DNA of 64,000 bases from Diphasiastrum complanatum (GCA_029204225.1 CM055103.1:8204866-8268865); one strand, 5' to 3'. Counted from the stretch's first letter, positions 31,470 through 43,195 are shown. The notes: generated by a model not told the origin, from the letters alone. Translations and numbers: made by a program.

Positions 31470-32275
31470 TGTTGGAGGTATTCCCAACAAAGTGTAAATA
31501 AATAAAATCCTCCAATAAAATGTGTTGCGAGGGCATGGCATCTTGCGTGTATAAGCCCATGGCCCAATGAGCATGCAATTGAAGTTGTAAATAAAATAAA
31601 CTTGACTTGGGCCTTGTAATTAAAATAAAACTAGAGGCCCAATGTCATTTTTAAACTTAGAGATCACTTTTTAGAGTTGGGTCCAAATTGGGACTCACAT
31701 GAATCTTGCGATTTCTAATGTACTTTTTTTGGACCCTTGGATCAAGTTGGGTGCAAGATGAATGTTTAGGATCATTGTGAATATTAGCCAATAAGATTGA
31801 GGGGCAAGGGCCTTCCCCATTTTATAAAAAATTTCCATGCTTAATGAGAACGAGGAAACTCTTACCATTTTTGGAAGAGAAACATCCTCATTTGCTATTC
31901 ACTACTTGCTATTGCTCTTGGTTGTGTTTTCTATTGCTTTCTATTTCCATGTTTTATTGTTTGCCACAGTGAATGTTTTTCCATTAGCAAGCATAAGGAG
32001 CATTTGAGCTAACCTCCACTCTCACTCTCTTTCTCTCTCTTTCTCTTCTCTTCTCAATCTCTTCTTCTCCATCCCTTCCCTTCAACCAAAACTATGATGA
32101 ATGTTAGTGTAGAGGAGTAGAGTTAAAGAGGAGTAGTATAGTGGTGAGTAGAGTTAAGGGAGAAAGTAGGAAATTAACTAAAAGTAGCATCTTTGCATAG
32201 TTAGGCACCTATCCAATGATCTAACCTTTGTTGACAGGCAGAAGGGCTATACTACGAAAGATCCACGACACTACA
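31470..32275 (+). repeat. 3' LTR of element B
   Basis: 806 bp, matching the 5' LTR with about 3 percent substitutions. It has a 16-17 bp deletion just after the TATA box (TATAAAAAA, 31823-31831) and a 17-bp tandem duplication of GAGGAGTAG-type sequence near 32110. It is followed by the CTTGC duplication. Confidence 0.93.
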
Positions 32276-32408
32276 CTTGCTCCTAAATCCAAATTCATAC
32301 CACAAGTTTTGTATGAGCTACACTCATCTCCTAGTGTTGGGCATAGTGGAATTTTGAAGACATATCAAACCATCCGAAACTATTCAAATGGGTTGGTATT
32401 GATAAAAT
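32276..32408 (+). pseudogene. Chromovirus D integrase, continuation after element B
   Basis: LAPKSKFIPQVLYELHSSPS then VGHSGILKTYQTIR gives the His residues of the integrase zinc site, with a likely one-base indel before WVGI. The frame joins the sequence ending at 19556. It breaks off at about 32408 next to the copia F LTR, so no integrase core or chromodomain remains. Confidence 0.8.
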
Positions 32409-32429
32409 TTCAATTTTTAGGACATTAAT

Positions 32430-33261
32430 GATTTTACTTAACAATCATAGAGAGTTATTGGTTGCTTAATCAATGGATCTATCAAGTTCTACACTTTAGA
32501 TCTTGATCTAGATTCACTACACTTAGATTTAAGCAAGAGCAATGGATCAAAACTTCATAAACTAGTGAAAGCAGCCTCACACGTGTGGAGTACTGTCCAC
32601 TGTATGGCCTAAACCTGAAACAACAAGTACTTTGGTTCTTGACAGCAATCATTCATTAAAATCAAAATTCTATTGACTAGAGAACTCACAAAAGTGTAGA
32701 ATGCAAAAGTCTCATCAATCTCATTAGCAAAATGATCATCCTTTTATGGATCAAGTACATCCATGAGTCTGGTACAGTCCACCAGGTCTTCACACGTGTG
32801 AAGAGTGCCACATCACTCAAATCTATCCATTTGATCCATCCTTGATCCTTATCCAAAGTTGACCTTCTAGAATATGGCTAAAATCTAAAGAACTAGTATC
32901 CTAGAATAAAAGAATATTCCCTAAAAAATAGGATCTAAGGAAAATGGTCAACTCTTATCTTCTAGAACTCTATACACACGTGTGAACATCCACTTGTCAT
33001 GTGGGAGCATTTACTCATGCACATGCAAGAATAAGCTAATTTCTAGGTGACTAGTCAACTTGACTAAAAACTAGTCATATCATGTTCACACTTAACTTGA
33101 TTGATACAAAATCAAAATAGATATTTACAAGTATGAAAAGTACTTTCTTTCACATGTGGGAACAGGCTCCACACGTGTGAAATCAAATCATGAACCTTGT
33201 TTTCATGATTGATCTTTATTTACAATAAAAAATGACAAGTGAGAAGTGACAATTTTCAACA
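32430..33261 (-). repeat. 3' LTR of minus-strand copia F
   Basis: In the minus orientation it starts TGTTGAAAATTGTCAC at 33261, directly after a purine tract. The far end near 32430 is approximate. It contains four copies of the palindrome CACACGTGTG at 32578, 32791, 32975 and 33170, each with a G-box core. The same decamer occurs in the copia M LTR. Confidence 0.7.
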
Positions 33262-33276
33262 CTCCTCCTCACTTCT
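33262..33276 (-). other. Polypurine tract of copia F
   Basis: The minus strand reads AGAAGTGAGGAGGAG immediately before the TGTTGAAAATTG LTR start, as expected for a Ty1/copia plus-strand primer site. Confidence 0.8.
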
Positions 33277-34800
33277 AACTTGGCAAATCTAATGTACATC
33301 TATCTACAATTTCAAGAGCATATCTTGACTTCAAAAATGGATCTTTGGACAATGGCTTGGTTAAGATATCAGCTATGCATTTGGATGATGGTACATGGTG
33401 TAGTGGCACCTCCTTGGATTGTAACTTTTCCCTCACAAAGTGGTGAGCTATCTCAATATGCTTTGTTCTAGCATGGAAGATAGGATTGGAAGCAATTTGT
33501 TGAGAAGCTTGATTGTCACAATATATGTAAGGGATCTCCTCGGCCTCTAACACATGTAGCTCCATCAAGGGTCTTCTTAGCCATAGGAGCTCTTTGGTTG
33601 TTGAAGTCAATGCCTTGTACTCGGCTTCACAAGAAGATAGTGAGATAGTATTTTGCTTTTTGGAAAGCCAAGATATTACTCCTCCACAAAGGAATGTTGC
33701 AAATGCACTAATGGACTTTCTATCCATCTTGTCACCTGCAAAATCTGAATCTGAGTAGGCTCTCAAGTGCAAGTTAGATCCTTCATAAAGTATGCCAAAA
33801 AATCTAGTACTAGAAACATATCTAAGCACTCTCTTGGCACTTTTCCAATGATGTAGCACTAAAGGAGCTTGCATATTGTGACTCAACTTGCTTACACAAA
33901 AACTTAAGTCAGGTCTAGTGATGGGTAAAAAGAATAGGGAGCCTATAAGCTTTCTAAAGAGGGTGATGTCCTCAAAGGATGCTTCATCACCTTCATTAGT
34001 TGCTTTCACAACATGCTCCATAGGGGTGTCAATCCCCTTACAATCTTTCATACCAAACTTTTCAAGAATGGAAGTAGCATACTTTGATTGACTTATGAAA
34101 GTACAATTGCTACTTCTAGACACTTCTATCCCAAGTATAATCTTTAGGAAGCCTAGATCTACCATCTTGAACTCACTAGATAAATCAACTTTTACTTTGC
34201 TTATGCCTTCATCATCATTTCCTATCATCATGATGTCATCAACATAAAGCACCAGAATGATGATCTTTCCTTCATTACATTTGAAATATAAAGAAGGTTC
34301 ATAAGCACTTAGTACAAAGCCAAAGGAATAGAGAAAATCATGCAACCTAGAGTACCAAGCTCTAGGTGCTTGCTTCAAGCCATATAGGCTCTTCCTTAAG
34401 TGGCACACTTTTTGCTCCTCACCAATCTTGATGAAGCCCTCGGGTTGCATCATTTAGATTTCCTCTTCTAAAAAGCCATTCAAGAAAGCATTTGTCACAT
34501 CCATTTGGTAGAGATCCCACTTGAACAAAGTAGCAATGCAAATGATTAATCTAATAGTTACAAGCTTAGCTATAGGTGCAAGTGTTTCTTCATAATCCAA
34601 TCCTTTTAGTTAAAGAAATCCTTTAGCAACAAGCCTAGCCTTGTACTTACTAATAGATCCATCTTGATTGTACTTTATTCTATAAATCCACTTACATGCA
34701 AGTGGCTTCTTCCCTCTTGGAAGATTTACAAGATTCCAAGTATGATTTTCTTCTAATGCATCATACTCTACTTGCTTTGCATCTCTCCAAACTTTAGATC
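33275..34800 (-). pseudogene. Copia F reverse transcriptase-RNase H
   Basis: A 392-codon open frame (34453-33275) holds CHLRKSLYGLKQAPRAWYSR, LYVDDIMMIGND (YVDD intact), the connection region, and RNase H with YSDSDFAGD, SSCEAEYKAL, YCDNQASQQIA and HHVPSSKCIADILTKPL. Upstream to about 34800 is the RT fingers region ([28 protein letters not shown]) with TAA stops near 34610 (at a Gln position) and 34455. This is one of the best-preserved catalytic blocks in the window. Confidence 0.9.
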
Positions 34801-34807
34801 TGTATGC

Positions 34808-35940
34808 TTATTCAAAAGATGATGGTTCTTCAAGCAATGTAGCTAAGAAGGAGTCAGAGGTAGAAGATGTAAAGTCTTCCTTTTGCTTTCCCTTGTCCAC
34901 ATAGGTGAGCCTTGAGGGCTCGGCCTTGCCTCTTGATGATCTTCTCAGCCCCCTTTGACTAGGATCCTTGTCTCCATCCTCAGGTTTGTCAAGATCCTCC
35001 TTGGGTTTGTCAAGATCTTCAATGCACAATGGGTTAGATCCATTAGACAAGATTTTAGCAAATTGTGACTTATCAGAAAGTACATCCTTGCTTACCTTTA
35101 CTTTTTTGGATATAGGACCATATATCCTATAGCCCTTGCTATTTTCTCCATAGCCAACAAAAATCCCTTTGAAGGAGGTAGCATCTTCCTTCCTTCTTGT
35201 CTCCAAAGGGATGTGGACATAACAAATACATCCAAATACTTTAAAATCTTTTACATTGGGTTTCTTACCAAACAAGGCTTGATAAGGTGAGATCCCATCA
35301 ATAGCACTGCTAGGAAGTCTATTATACAAGTAATTAGCACATGTTATAGCTTCTCCCCAAAATGAAATGGGAAGTGAGGCATCAAGTCTTAAGGACTTTG
35401 CATATTCACATAGACTCCTATTTTTCCTCTTGGCCACCCCATTTTGTTGGGGGGTGTAGGAACAAGTGTATTGCAATTTAATGCCATTGATCTCACAAAA
35501 GTCTTTCATTTTATTGGAGGTGTACTCTCCTCCATTATCACATCTTAGTGCTTTGATGGAAGTACTAAGTTGCTTCTCAACTAGAGACTTGAACTTAATT
35601 AAAGCGTCATATACAAGACTTTTCTTTGATAGTAACTCAATCCATGTGAATCTGATACAATCATCTATAAAAGTTACATACATCAAGGCACCTCCATTAC
35701 TTGCCTGTGAAAAACTATGTACATCAAAATGTATGAGATCCAAGGGAGAGGGAGATCTTGATGAAGATCTCTTGTAAGAAGATTTGTGTGACTTTGCAAG
35801 GCCACATGCCTCACACATCTTTCCACACTTTTTGAAAGCTTTTGGTAGGCCAAGAGCTAGTTCCTTGCTTGCCATTGACTTCATGGATTGAAGATTAGGA
35901 TGGCCTAATCTCTTATGCCAAAGCTCCACTTAGATAGCTC
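34808..35940 (-). pseudogene. Copia F integrase, catalytic Glu changed to Lys
   Basis: A 373-codon frame has the zinc region (HKRLGHPNLQSMKSM, CGKMCEACGLAKSH), catalytic Asp in LIHFDVHSF, and Asp in LRCDNGGEYTS. It then has NGVAKRKNRSL where the family has NGVAERKNR. One G-to-A change (GAG to AAG) thus removed the third catalytic residue. The tail carries a repeated DLDKPxED segment. A stop at about 35928-35940 separates it from the protease. Confidence 0.88.
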
Positions 35941-35944
35941 CTCC

Positions 35945-36355
35945 CTAGACAAGTTCACACTTCATTTGCAACATTAGCATCCAACTTGAAAATCTACCTT
36001 GCTTAATGCCACTAGCTATGCACTTATCATTTTTCAAGATGGAACAAACTCCATTATTGAAATGTACATCTAGCGCATTGTCCATTAATTGTCCTACACT
36101 AAGCAAGTTTCTTGAAATGGTAGGAAAATACAAAACATTATCTAGATTTATCCTTTTAGATGTGCCTAAGCAAATAGAAATAGATCCTATGCCATCTATC
36201 TTGCATTTTTGATTACTAGCAGTGTATATTGACTTCTTAGAGTCATTACAAGAGAGAAGAGTAGAAAAAGAATGCTTATTAGAAGACATGTGGGAACTAG
36301 CCCCACTATCTATCCACCATGTGTCTTGACTTGAAGTTGGTGTAGATGCAACCAT
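35945..36355 (-). pseudogene. Copia F protease
   Basis: DTWWIDSGASSHM at about 36310 is a complete Ty1/copia protease active site. NVLYFPTISRNLLSVGQL follows, and then the GAG-pre-integrase lead-in. The ATG shown is probably internal to the original gag-pol polyprotein. Confidence 0.85.
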
Positions 36356-36905
36356 TAAGGATGTGTTGAATCCATCCTCATCTTCTTACTCTTGAGCAAT
36401 GCTCCCTTGATCTTCTTCAAGTAACATTCTGAGGCAAAGTGTCCTTTCTTTCCACAAAAGAAACACTTGAGCTTTTCCTTATTCTTCACCTTGCCTTTGG
36501 AAGTTGATCCTCCATTCTTCATCTTGGCCTCCTTGCCTTGATTCTTCTTGAATGGATGTTGTTTCTTCTTGCCTTTGGATGTAAAGTTTGCTTTCTCCTC
36601 TCCTCCATTCAGTGACATGCCTTCCATTCTTGTCTTGAGGTGTAGGAGTCTACTCTCCTCGACTACAAGAACATTATGCAACTTTTCAATGGATGGAAGA
36701 GTGTCTTGAATAGCAAATGATTGGACCAAGTTGTTGAAGTCATCACTAGGCCATTCAATATGATTTGTACCAGCTCTTGATCTTGGATCTTTTCTCCTAT
36801 AGCACTCAATTCCTTGTTGAGAGATTTGATCCTAAGAACATACTCTTGTCCACTCTCTCCACTTCCTTTAATGCTTTGAAAGACTTGATTTCTTAGCATG
36901 AGGAT
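36355..36905 (-). pseudogene. Copia F gag, C-terminal part
   Basis: UBN2-type Gag residues (GSGESGQEYVLRIKSLNKEL) change frame near 36700. They continue as a Lys-rich region with the zinc knuckle CFFCGKKGHFASEC at about 36430-36470. The N-terminal Gag, leader and 5' LTR are cut off at about 36905. Confidence 0.85.
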
Positions 36906-36914
36906 TCTTGAAGT

Positions 36915-37686
36915 GTTATTGGATTCATAGATACTCTTTAATTTGCTTTTCTATAGATATTGCAAGAGAGCCAATCATGACATCAAGGAGTGTCATATCC
37001 GAATCTACAACAAGGCAAAGAAGCAGCAACAACAGCAGCAATCAGACTCCTCCAACGTGGCCAAATTCAAGGAGCAAGACACACACTTGTTAATGGCTTA
37101 CAATAGCAGCAAAGACTGTGATAGCTGGTACCTGGACAAAGGCACTACCCAACACACGACCTCTCGCAAGGAATGGTTTACGGAGTACACAGCTTACAAC
37201 AGAGACCAATTTATCTACCTCAGGGATTCCAGCACCATACGCGTGGAAGGCAAAGGAGCAGTGAAGATAAGCTTCAACAACGATCTATCCATTTGTGCTC
37301 CTAATGTCCTTCATGTTCCTCAGTTGTCAAAGAACCTATTACTAGTCTCTAAGGTAGCTGATGAGGGCTACATTGTTACCTTCTCACCTGAGGAGTGTAC
37401 AATATTCGAGAAAGATACTCCTCTGACTACATGCACTAGAGTCGGGAACCTTTACGTACTCTCTATTCAGCTGCATTAGCTAGTATCTCTAATGAAAATG
37501 TAAATGACAGTGTTGTGTTCTGTGGCATAGTCAATTTGGACACATGAATACAAGATCACTTTCTTATATGCTTTGTAATAATTTAGTTGATGGCTTGAAT
37601 TTCCCATCTTCATTAGATAGGAAATCTTTCTTTTGTGAATCATGCATCTATGGGAAGCACTCTAGAAGCAAGTATTTTTGCACCTA
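36915..37686 (+). pseudogene. Copia G gag-protease-integrase start
   Basis: A plus-strand fragment from a different copia lineage. It has a knuckle remnant (YCKRANHDIKECHI), a Gln-rich stretch, and a protease site degraded to WYLDKGTTQHTT (normally DSGA), then PQLSKNLLLVSKVADEG. After a stop at 37477 a GAG-pre-integrase segment reads FGHMNTRSLSYML and CESCIYGKHSRSK to about 37686. It abuts opposite-strand copia elements at both ends. Confidence 0.8.
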
Positions 37687-37689
37687 GCA

Positions 37690-38915
37690 GCCGATTAGAA
37701 TAGGAGAGTTGTTCCACAATATTTTTGCTCTCTTCTCCATTCTCGTTCTTCCTTCTAACTTTTCCCCATTATTACAGGCATCACAGGACTTCAAGCATGT
37801 TGTATTTTTTATATTGACACCAGTGAATGCTCCGCTCTGACTAGTATTGTATAGAGCAACTGTATTCATGTGATACAGCCTCCTATGCCATGTAATATCC
37901 ATCAATTCGTTGATCTGGTGAGCTTGCTCTAAAGGTACTCGGATCGTGAGGTGATAGTTCCCCTTTTGCTTTCATATGGTGACAAGTTGAGTGGTTGCGG
38001 ATTCAACCACTACGCAGGTATCGCCTTCAAAGGTGACTATAAGTCCTGCATCTACCATCTTAGCAACAGATAGTAGGTCCTTCTGAAGGGTGGACACGTA
38101 TAGAGTGTCATCGAGCCTTCTGTCTCTTCCTTTGGTGCTTAACCACAGCGCTCCAATTCCGCTGACTTTGTGTCTGAAACCATCTCCCAAGATTATGTAT
38201 CTGGAAGATTTTGATTTTTGATAATCAATGATCATGTGTCTTGTTGCCATGAAGTGTGACGTAGCACCTGAATTAATTATTATCTCTTGTGTATCTGAAG
38301 TTGATGTCACACAGACATCAGCACACAAGTAAGCTAATAGGTTCTTGCCGTTGTTGGCTCTGTCTTCGGCCATCTTGGAGGACTGTGGTTCCTCCACATA
38401 GGATGAGCTATTGTCACTCTCCCATCTGCTTTGAGCTTTCTTGTTTCTGAGATTTTGATTGTAGTCAATGGCTGTGTGACCCTTTTGTGATAGTGGATGC
38501 ACTCTATCTTTGGATTGAGCCAACACTTATCAACAGTGTGGCCTTCTCGTGTGCACCTCGTGCAGGTCTTCTTCTCACCGTTCTGTTGTCTCGGTTTATT
38601 TTTGCTCTTCCAGTTGCCTTCTTTGGCTCCCTCTGACTATTGCCTTCGATCTTGACTTTGGTCTGACTCCCTCTTAGGCTTGAAATTCTTCTTCTGCTTC
38701 TCTTTGTTGTTGTAGAGAGCTTGATTAGAGTTATCCTTGTCATCAAGGTGTTCATGGGCTTCCACCTCTTCTATGATCTCGATTACAGCCTTCTTAAGAG
38801 TCATCGTTAGATCTTTAGCAATTAGTGTTCGGGTCATTTGAAACAATCTCAGTAGAGCTCGTAGCAGGTATGTGAGAACACCATCCAAGTGCTCCATGGA
38901 CCAATCATAGGTCAT
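37690..38915 (-). pseudogene. Copia H gag-protease-integrase start
   Basis: The minus strand gives Gag C-terminal residues (TLIAKDLTMTLKKAVIEII), a Lys-rich linker, a protease with IIINSGATSHFMA (catalytic Asp changed to Asn), and STLQKDLLSVAKMVDAG. It ends with a GAG-pre-integrase segment WHRRLYHMNTVALYN ending in CDACNNGEK. Frames change near 38510 and 37910. It meets copia G tail-on at about 37688. Confidence 0.8.
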
Positions 38916-38929
38916 GGGCCCTCATAATA

Positions 38930-40140
38930 TTATTAATTACATTATCGGCCAAGTCCGAAATGACATGGCATAACTAACAACTTTATACACTGGAGTACCG
39001 GCTATCCATGTCAGAAATTATTTTGAATCTCACATATTGGACATGGACGTAACATTCATCCCCCCTTGAACTACTTATATCCTCAAAAGTGAAACCTAGG
39101 AAAGGTCCTATGTATACCTGGATGACCTGCACAGGGTATGTCATGACATTAAAATAGAATTCTCTTTTTTATATCATCATTTGCTAGTACACAAACTTTT
39201 CCATTATGAAATAGCAAACCACCTCAGATAGAAAACTGTTCCATTATTTTCTTATCTTTCATAGAACCTGATATACCTGTGAGTTAATCTCTATTCCATT
39301 CTCATTTTTTCCAGTCTCAACCATTTTTCAAATGCAAATAGAATGAGAATCTGATTCACACTTTCCTCTCAACAAGAGATATAGATCAGTGGAAATCTGA
39401 GTGAATGAAAGTTCATTTAACTCACCAATCCAACTAAGAGCGTCTGCAACTTGGTTAGAGCTAACCTTGACATATCGAATCTCATGATAAAATTCTTGCA
39501 TAAGCTCAGCCTAGCGAGCTTTATGACCTCTCATATTGTTCGATTACAAAAGTACTTTAGAGGCTGGTGATTTGTATACACTATAAACTAACTACCATAA
39601 AGGTAATGCCTCCAAGTTTTAAGTGCATGGATCACAGCAAATAACTCCTTCTCCTGAGTTGTATAATGCTTGTGGTCCGGTAAGTTTCTTGCTCTCAAAC
39701 GCTATCAGCCTATCATTTTGTAAAAGAATCGCTTCTATTGTTGAATCACTTGCATCAGTTTGAACAACGTTAAGGTAAATCTGAATTCGTGATTTGTAAA
39801 ACATGAGCTAAAGCAACCATTTGTTTGAGCTTTTCAAAACATTGATTTAGTTCTTCATTCCATTCAATGGGCGGACTAGGTTGACATATTTTCTTTTTCT
39901 TATTAACTTTGCCTTTAGTTAGATTACTTAGAGGAGTTGCTACCTTTGCATAATCTTCAATTAACTTACAAAAGAAAACTTTAAAACCAAAAAAAGACTT
40001 AATTTCTCTAACCGTCTTAGATATCAGCCACTCAAGTACTATCTTGACCTTACTCTAGTCTATCTTCAGCCCATCCGGGGTGATTTTATGACCGAGATAC
40101 ACTGACTCATGCTTGAATAGGGTTCAAATAAGTTTATAAC
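38930..40140 (-). pseudogene. Chromovirus I fragment (RT end, RNase H, LTR start)
   Basis: Minus-strand order from 40140: RT connection (SVYLGHKITPDG), RNase H (QTDASDSTIEAILL, LIAFESKKLTGPQALYN, TNHQPLKYF, QVADALSWI), and the integrase zinc start (a degraded HDIPCAGHPGIHRT). Then comes a deletion and the pol end, a purine tract (CAAGGGGGGATGAA) and an LTR start TGTTACGTCC at 39049. The LTR is cut at about 38930. It is related to chromovirus 1 and has many stops. Confidence 0.75.
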
Positions 40141-40880
40141 GACCATAGTTTGCTGAACGTTGCCAATATCAACCATGGGTGTGTGTGCATGGGGTGGATA
40201 CAAGATCCAGTGCGGTTGGTATTTTCAATATAGATGACCTTGGCTATGACTTCCCTTTCTAGCACCGCCTTTCATTTAAAAGTCTCTTGAGAGTTTGATT
40301 CAAATTCCGCATGGGGTGTAGTTTGTGCAATTAACTCATCATAGAAGGTGCATGAGGATTTGAGGGTGGGTGGCACATGTTGTAATTCCCAAGATCAAAA
40401 TACTTAAGGGTTTGGTTATCCAAGTATATATATAGCCTCGTCATCAATTGTGATGACACCACAAAAGAGCAGCACCTTTTTTTTGCATGGTTCAAGCATG
40501 GGCTCTAGGGGGTCAATCAATCAATATTCATCATATTCAAAAATCTTCATCCATCATTGCTTGATGTATCTTGCTTGGCCTACTCACGTCTTGATATTGT
40601 GCTCATGCTTTTTTATTGGGTGGTCTACTATCGAATCGAGATAATCTATTGTGGCAATTGCTTCGATCCCATCAATAACATTGGTGCTTGCACCTTGATG
40701 GACTCTCAATGGCTTCTTGAACTTGAGTCATATTCTAATACCATCTATGTTGTGGTTGGTTGTGCAAAATTGTTCGTCCTCATATCACTGTCTAGTGAGT
40801 TGAATAATCCTTAGATAAGCTTTTACTACCTTATCTTGGTTCTTCATTGTTATAAGATACCTTTAGAGATCAATGCATAC
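40141..40880. other. Unassigned sequence
   Basis: About 740 bp with no convincing domain. There are ORFs of 64 and 85 codons on the plus strand and short frames on the minus strand. It is probably decayed transposon sequence between chromovirus I and a copia remnant. Confidence 0.4.
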
Positions 40881-40985
40881 ATCAAGGATTTGAAAATCGA
40901 TTGATATGGGTATCCCTTCATTTCGGCCTTCTCCTCATTGGTCTGAGGGCATTGTTCCTTGGATAATTTAAGACCTAGATCCATG
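40881..40985 (-). pseudogene. Short copia RT-RNase H connection remnant
   Basis: The minus strand reads GLKLSKEQCPQTNEEKAEMK then a YPYQSIFKSLMYAL segment. This matches the connection segment of Ty1/copia where family members have SLMYAM. Only about 35 residues are recognisable. Confidence 0.65.
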
Positions 40986-40989
40986 GGAC

Positions 40990-42553
40990 TATGCACAAAT
41001 TTCTAATTCATGAAATTGAATTTCGTCAGCAGACTATGGAAGTACCTTTACTTGGTGATGTAGAGAAGTCTTCAGTTTTTGTCTTTGTGGATTTGAATCT
41101 CGAGACAGTAGTGCAATTCAAGAAGTACAAGGAAAATGCTGAGTTGCAGACAGGCAAGAAGATTAAAGCACTAAGGAGCGACAATGGCGGTGAATATATC
41201 TTGAACGAATTCAAAGACTACTACTCAGCCAACAACATCAAGCAACAGTTCGCTACTTCCTATTCTCCATAGTAAAATGGACTGGCAGAAAGGAAGAACA
41301 ACACCTTAATCGACTCTACCAAATGCATGACATGCTTCATTGTCCAAATCGTTCTAACAACACGCTGTTTTGACAGCAACTCACATGCAGAATTGATGTA
41401 TAACTAAAGGCCTCCCTAACAACAAAACCCCTCATGAAGTCTGGACAGGATCCAAGCCTTCATTGAAGCATTTGAGAGTATTCGGATGCACTGCCTATGC
41501 TCATCTCTTGTAGGACAACCAAAAGAAACTAGATGAGAATTCATTCAAAACTATTTTTGTTGGCTATTGTGCTTCTGATGGAATTTATAGATTGTACAAT
41601 ATAGAAACCTGTAAAGTTTTTACTAACAGGGATGTGACTTTTATAGTAGATCAGTTTATTGATTTGAAGGGCAAGGACCAGATGTAGTCTACAATTTCTG
41701 CCCCGACAATTGATTCTTTTCGGAAGACAATTTCTATTCCTTCCAATAGTCACTTGGTACAGTCAAACCCAAAAGAAGAAGAAGAAGAAGTTGCAACTTA
41801 GGAGCAGCCGAATTAACAAACACAAAGTCGAGTTTTGTAGCTAGAAATTTCAACCAGAAGATCAACTCGAATTCTAACTCAGCCTATCCGATACATTGAC
41901 GAGTTTGATCACTATTCTATTCAAAAGCCAACCACAGTTGAGGAAGCTATGTCACAGATAGATTTTGGATCTCTGGAAAGAAACAATGGACAAGGAGTAC
42001 AGCTCATTGTTGAGGAACAACACATGGACTGTCACCGAGCTACCAGTAGACAGAAAAGTAATCGACTACAAATAGATCTTCAAGATCAAGTATAATGCAA
42101 ATGGCAGTATCAATAGAAGGAAAGATCTACTTGTGGCAAGAGCATTCTCACAGATTCCTAATATCGACTACTTTAAAACTTTCAGCCCAGTCATCAAGCA
42201 ACCTCTATTTGACTGTTACTTTCGTGCATACTTTTGTATTGCATCGACCCTTTAGATACACCATATGGAGGTACAAATAGAATTCCTCCTCAATGATCAA
42301 GAAGATCAGGTATGCAAACTCCACAAATCTCATTCAGAGCATGGTTCCATTGAATCAACACATTCTTAATCGACCATGGATTCGAACCTAGCTCTCTAGA
42401 CTGTAATGTATATTTAAAAGTTGTAGATCAATTCTTTCTCATCATCACACTGTACGTGGATGATATGTTGCTGCAACAATATCGGACTGACAGGATACCA
42501 AGAGGATGCTATCCCAAGAATTCGAGATGACAATCGAAAGCTTCTAATTTGTG
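40990..42553 (+). pseudogene. Copia J integrase to reverse transcriptase, heavily decayed
   Basis: The integrase core segment QTGKKIKALRSDNGGEYILN and NGLAERKNNTL keep the second Asp and the Glu. Downstream, many stops and indels separate RT fragments, ending with FEPSSLDCNVYLKVV and LYVDDMLLQQY, where YVDD is still visible at about 42455. The element is cut at both ends. Confidence 0.75.
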
Positions 42554-42556
42554 CTT

Positions 42557-43195
42557 TAGAAATATACAACAGTTCTTCTAGAATAATCATCTATAAAAGT
42601 AATAAAGAATTTTGCACCAAACAATGATGGTGTTTGCATTGGGCCACATATATCTGTATGTACAATGTCTAGCGAATCTTTAGATGTGTGTTCTTGATTC
42701 GGCAAATGGCCTTCTTGCTTGCTTTCCTATGATACAACTGTGGCACACAATAAGGTTGACGATTTTATAGTCTAAATCTTGAATTGAAGAATGTCTAGAC
42801 ATGTTACCTGTCGATACATAATTAAGGTGACCAAGTCTATAATGCCAAGTCAATTCTTTATTGATAGATGTTGAACTGCTTAAAGCATGATCAGTTACAA
42901 AATTACAATGAGTAAGCCTATAGAGATATCCTTGTCTTTTCTCGAGTGCAAGAACTCTCCTGCTCTTATCAAAAATTCGACAGGAATTTGTCTGAAACCT
43001 ATGTCCTAAATATGTAATTTGACTGACCAACCAAAGATTTGTTATCAAGTTTGGGACATACAATACATTCAGTTTCGACATTCCATTCTGAAAATTCAGT
43101 CTGACAATACCTTCACCTTCAATTCTGTGTGAGTTGTTGTCTCCAAGGTGAACAAACTTCTTGGTGTTGTAGGCCAAATAATTGATGTTTTCCTT
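42557..43195 (-). pseudogene. Copia K protease end to integrase start
   Basis: The minus strand encodes VLYVPNLITNLWLVSQI (protease end), a GAG-pre-integrase motif (WHYRLGHLNYVSTGNMS, VCHSCIIGKQARRPF) and a frameshifted integrase start (HTDICGPMQTP, FITFIDDYSRR). The nearest in-frame ATG lies in neighbouring Tat sequence, so the ORF start is an artefact of the junction at about 43195. Confidence 0.8.

Larger units (their letters stand above)
19557..32275 (+). mobile_element. Complete Tat-type LTR retrotransposon B with target duplication
   Basis: Both LTRs are 806 bp (19557-20362 and 31470-32275), start TGTTGGAGG and end CTACA. The 5-bp duplication CTTGC is at 19552-19556 and 32276-32280, and the chromovirus D integrase frame continues across the insertion. 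The interior is in order: primer binding site, leader, gag, protease, RT, RNase H, integrase, spacer, aORF. The LTRs differ by roughly 20-25 substitutions plus two indels by eye (about 3 percent). Pol is nonetheless heavily damaged, so the element was probably mobilised by another copy. Confidence 0.93.

Noticed and set aside
40557-40814. 85-codon ORF as a host gene
   Set aside because: No motif, no splice context and surrounded by transposon remnants. It could be a chance ORF.
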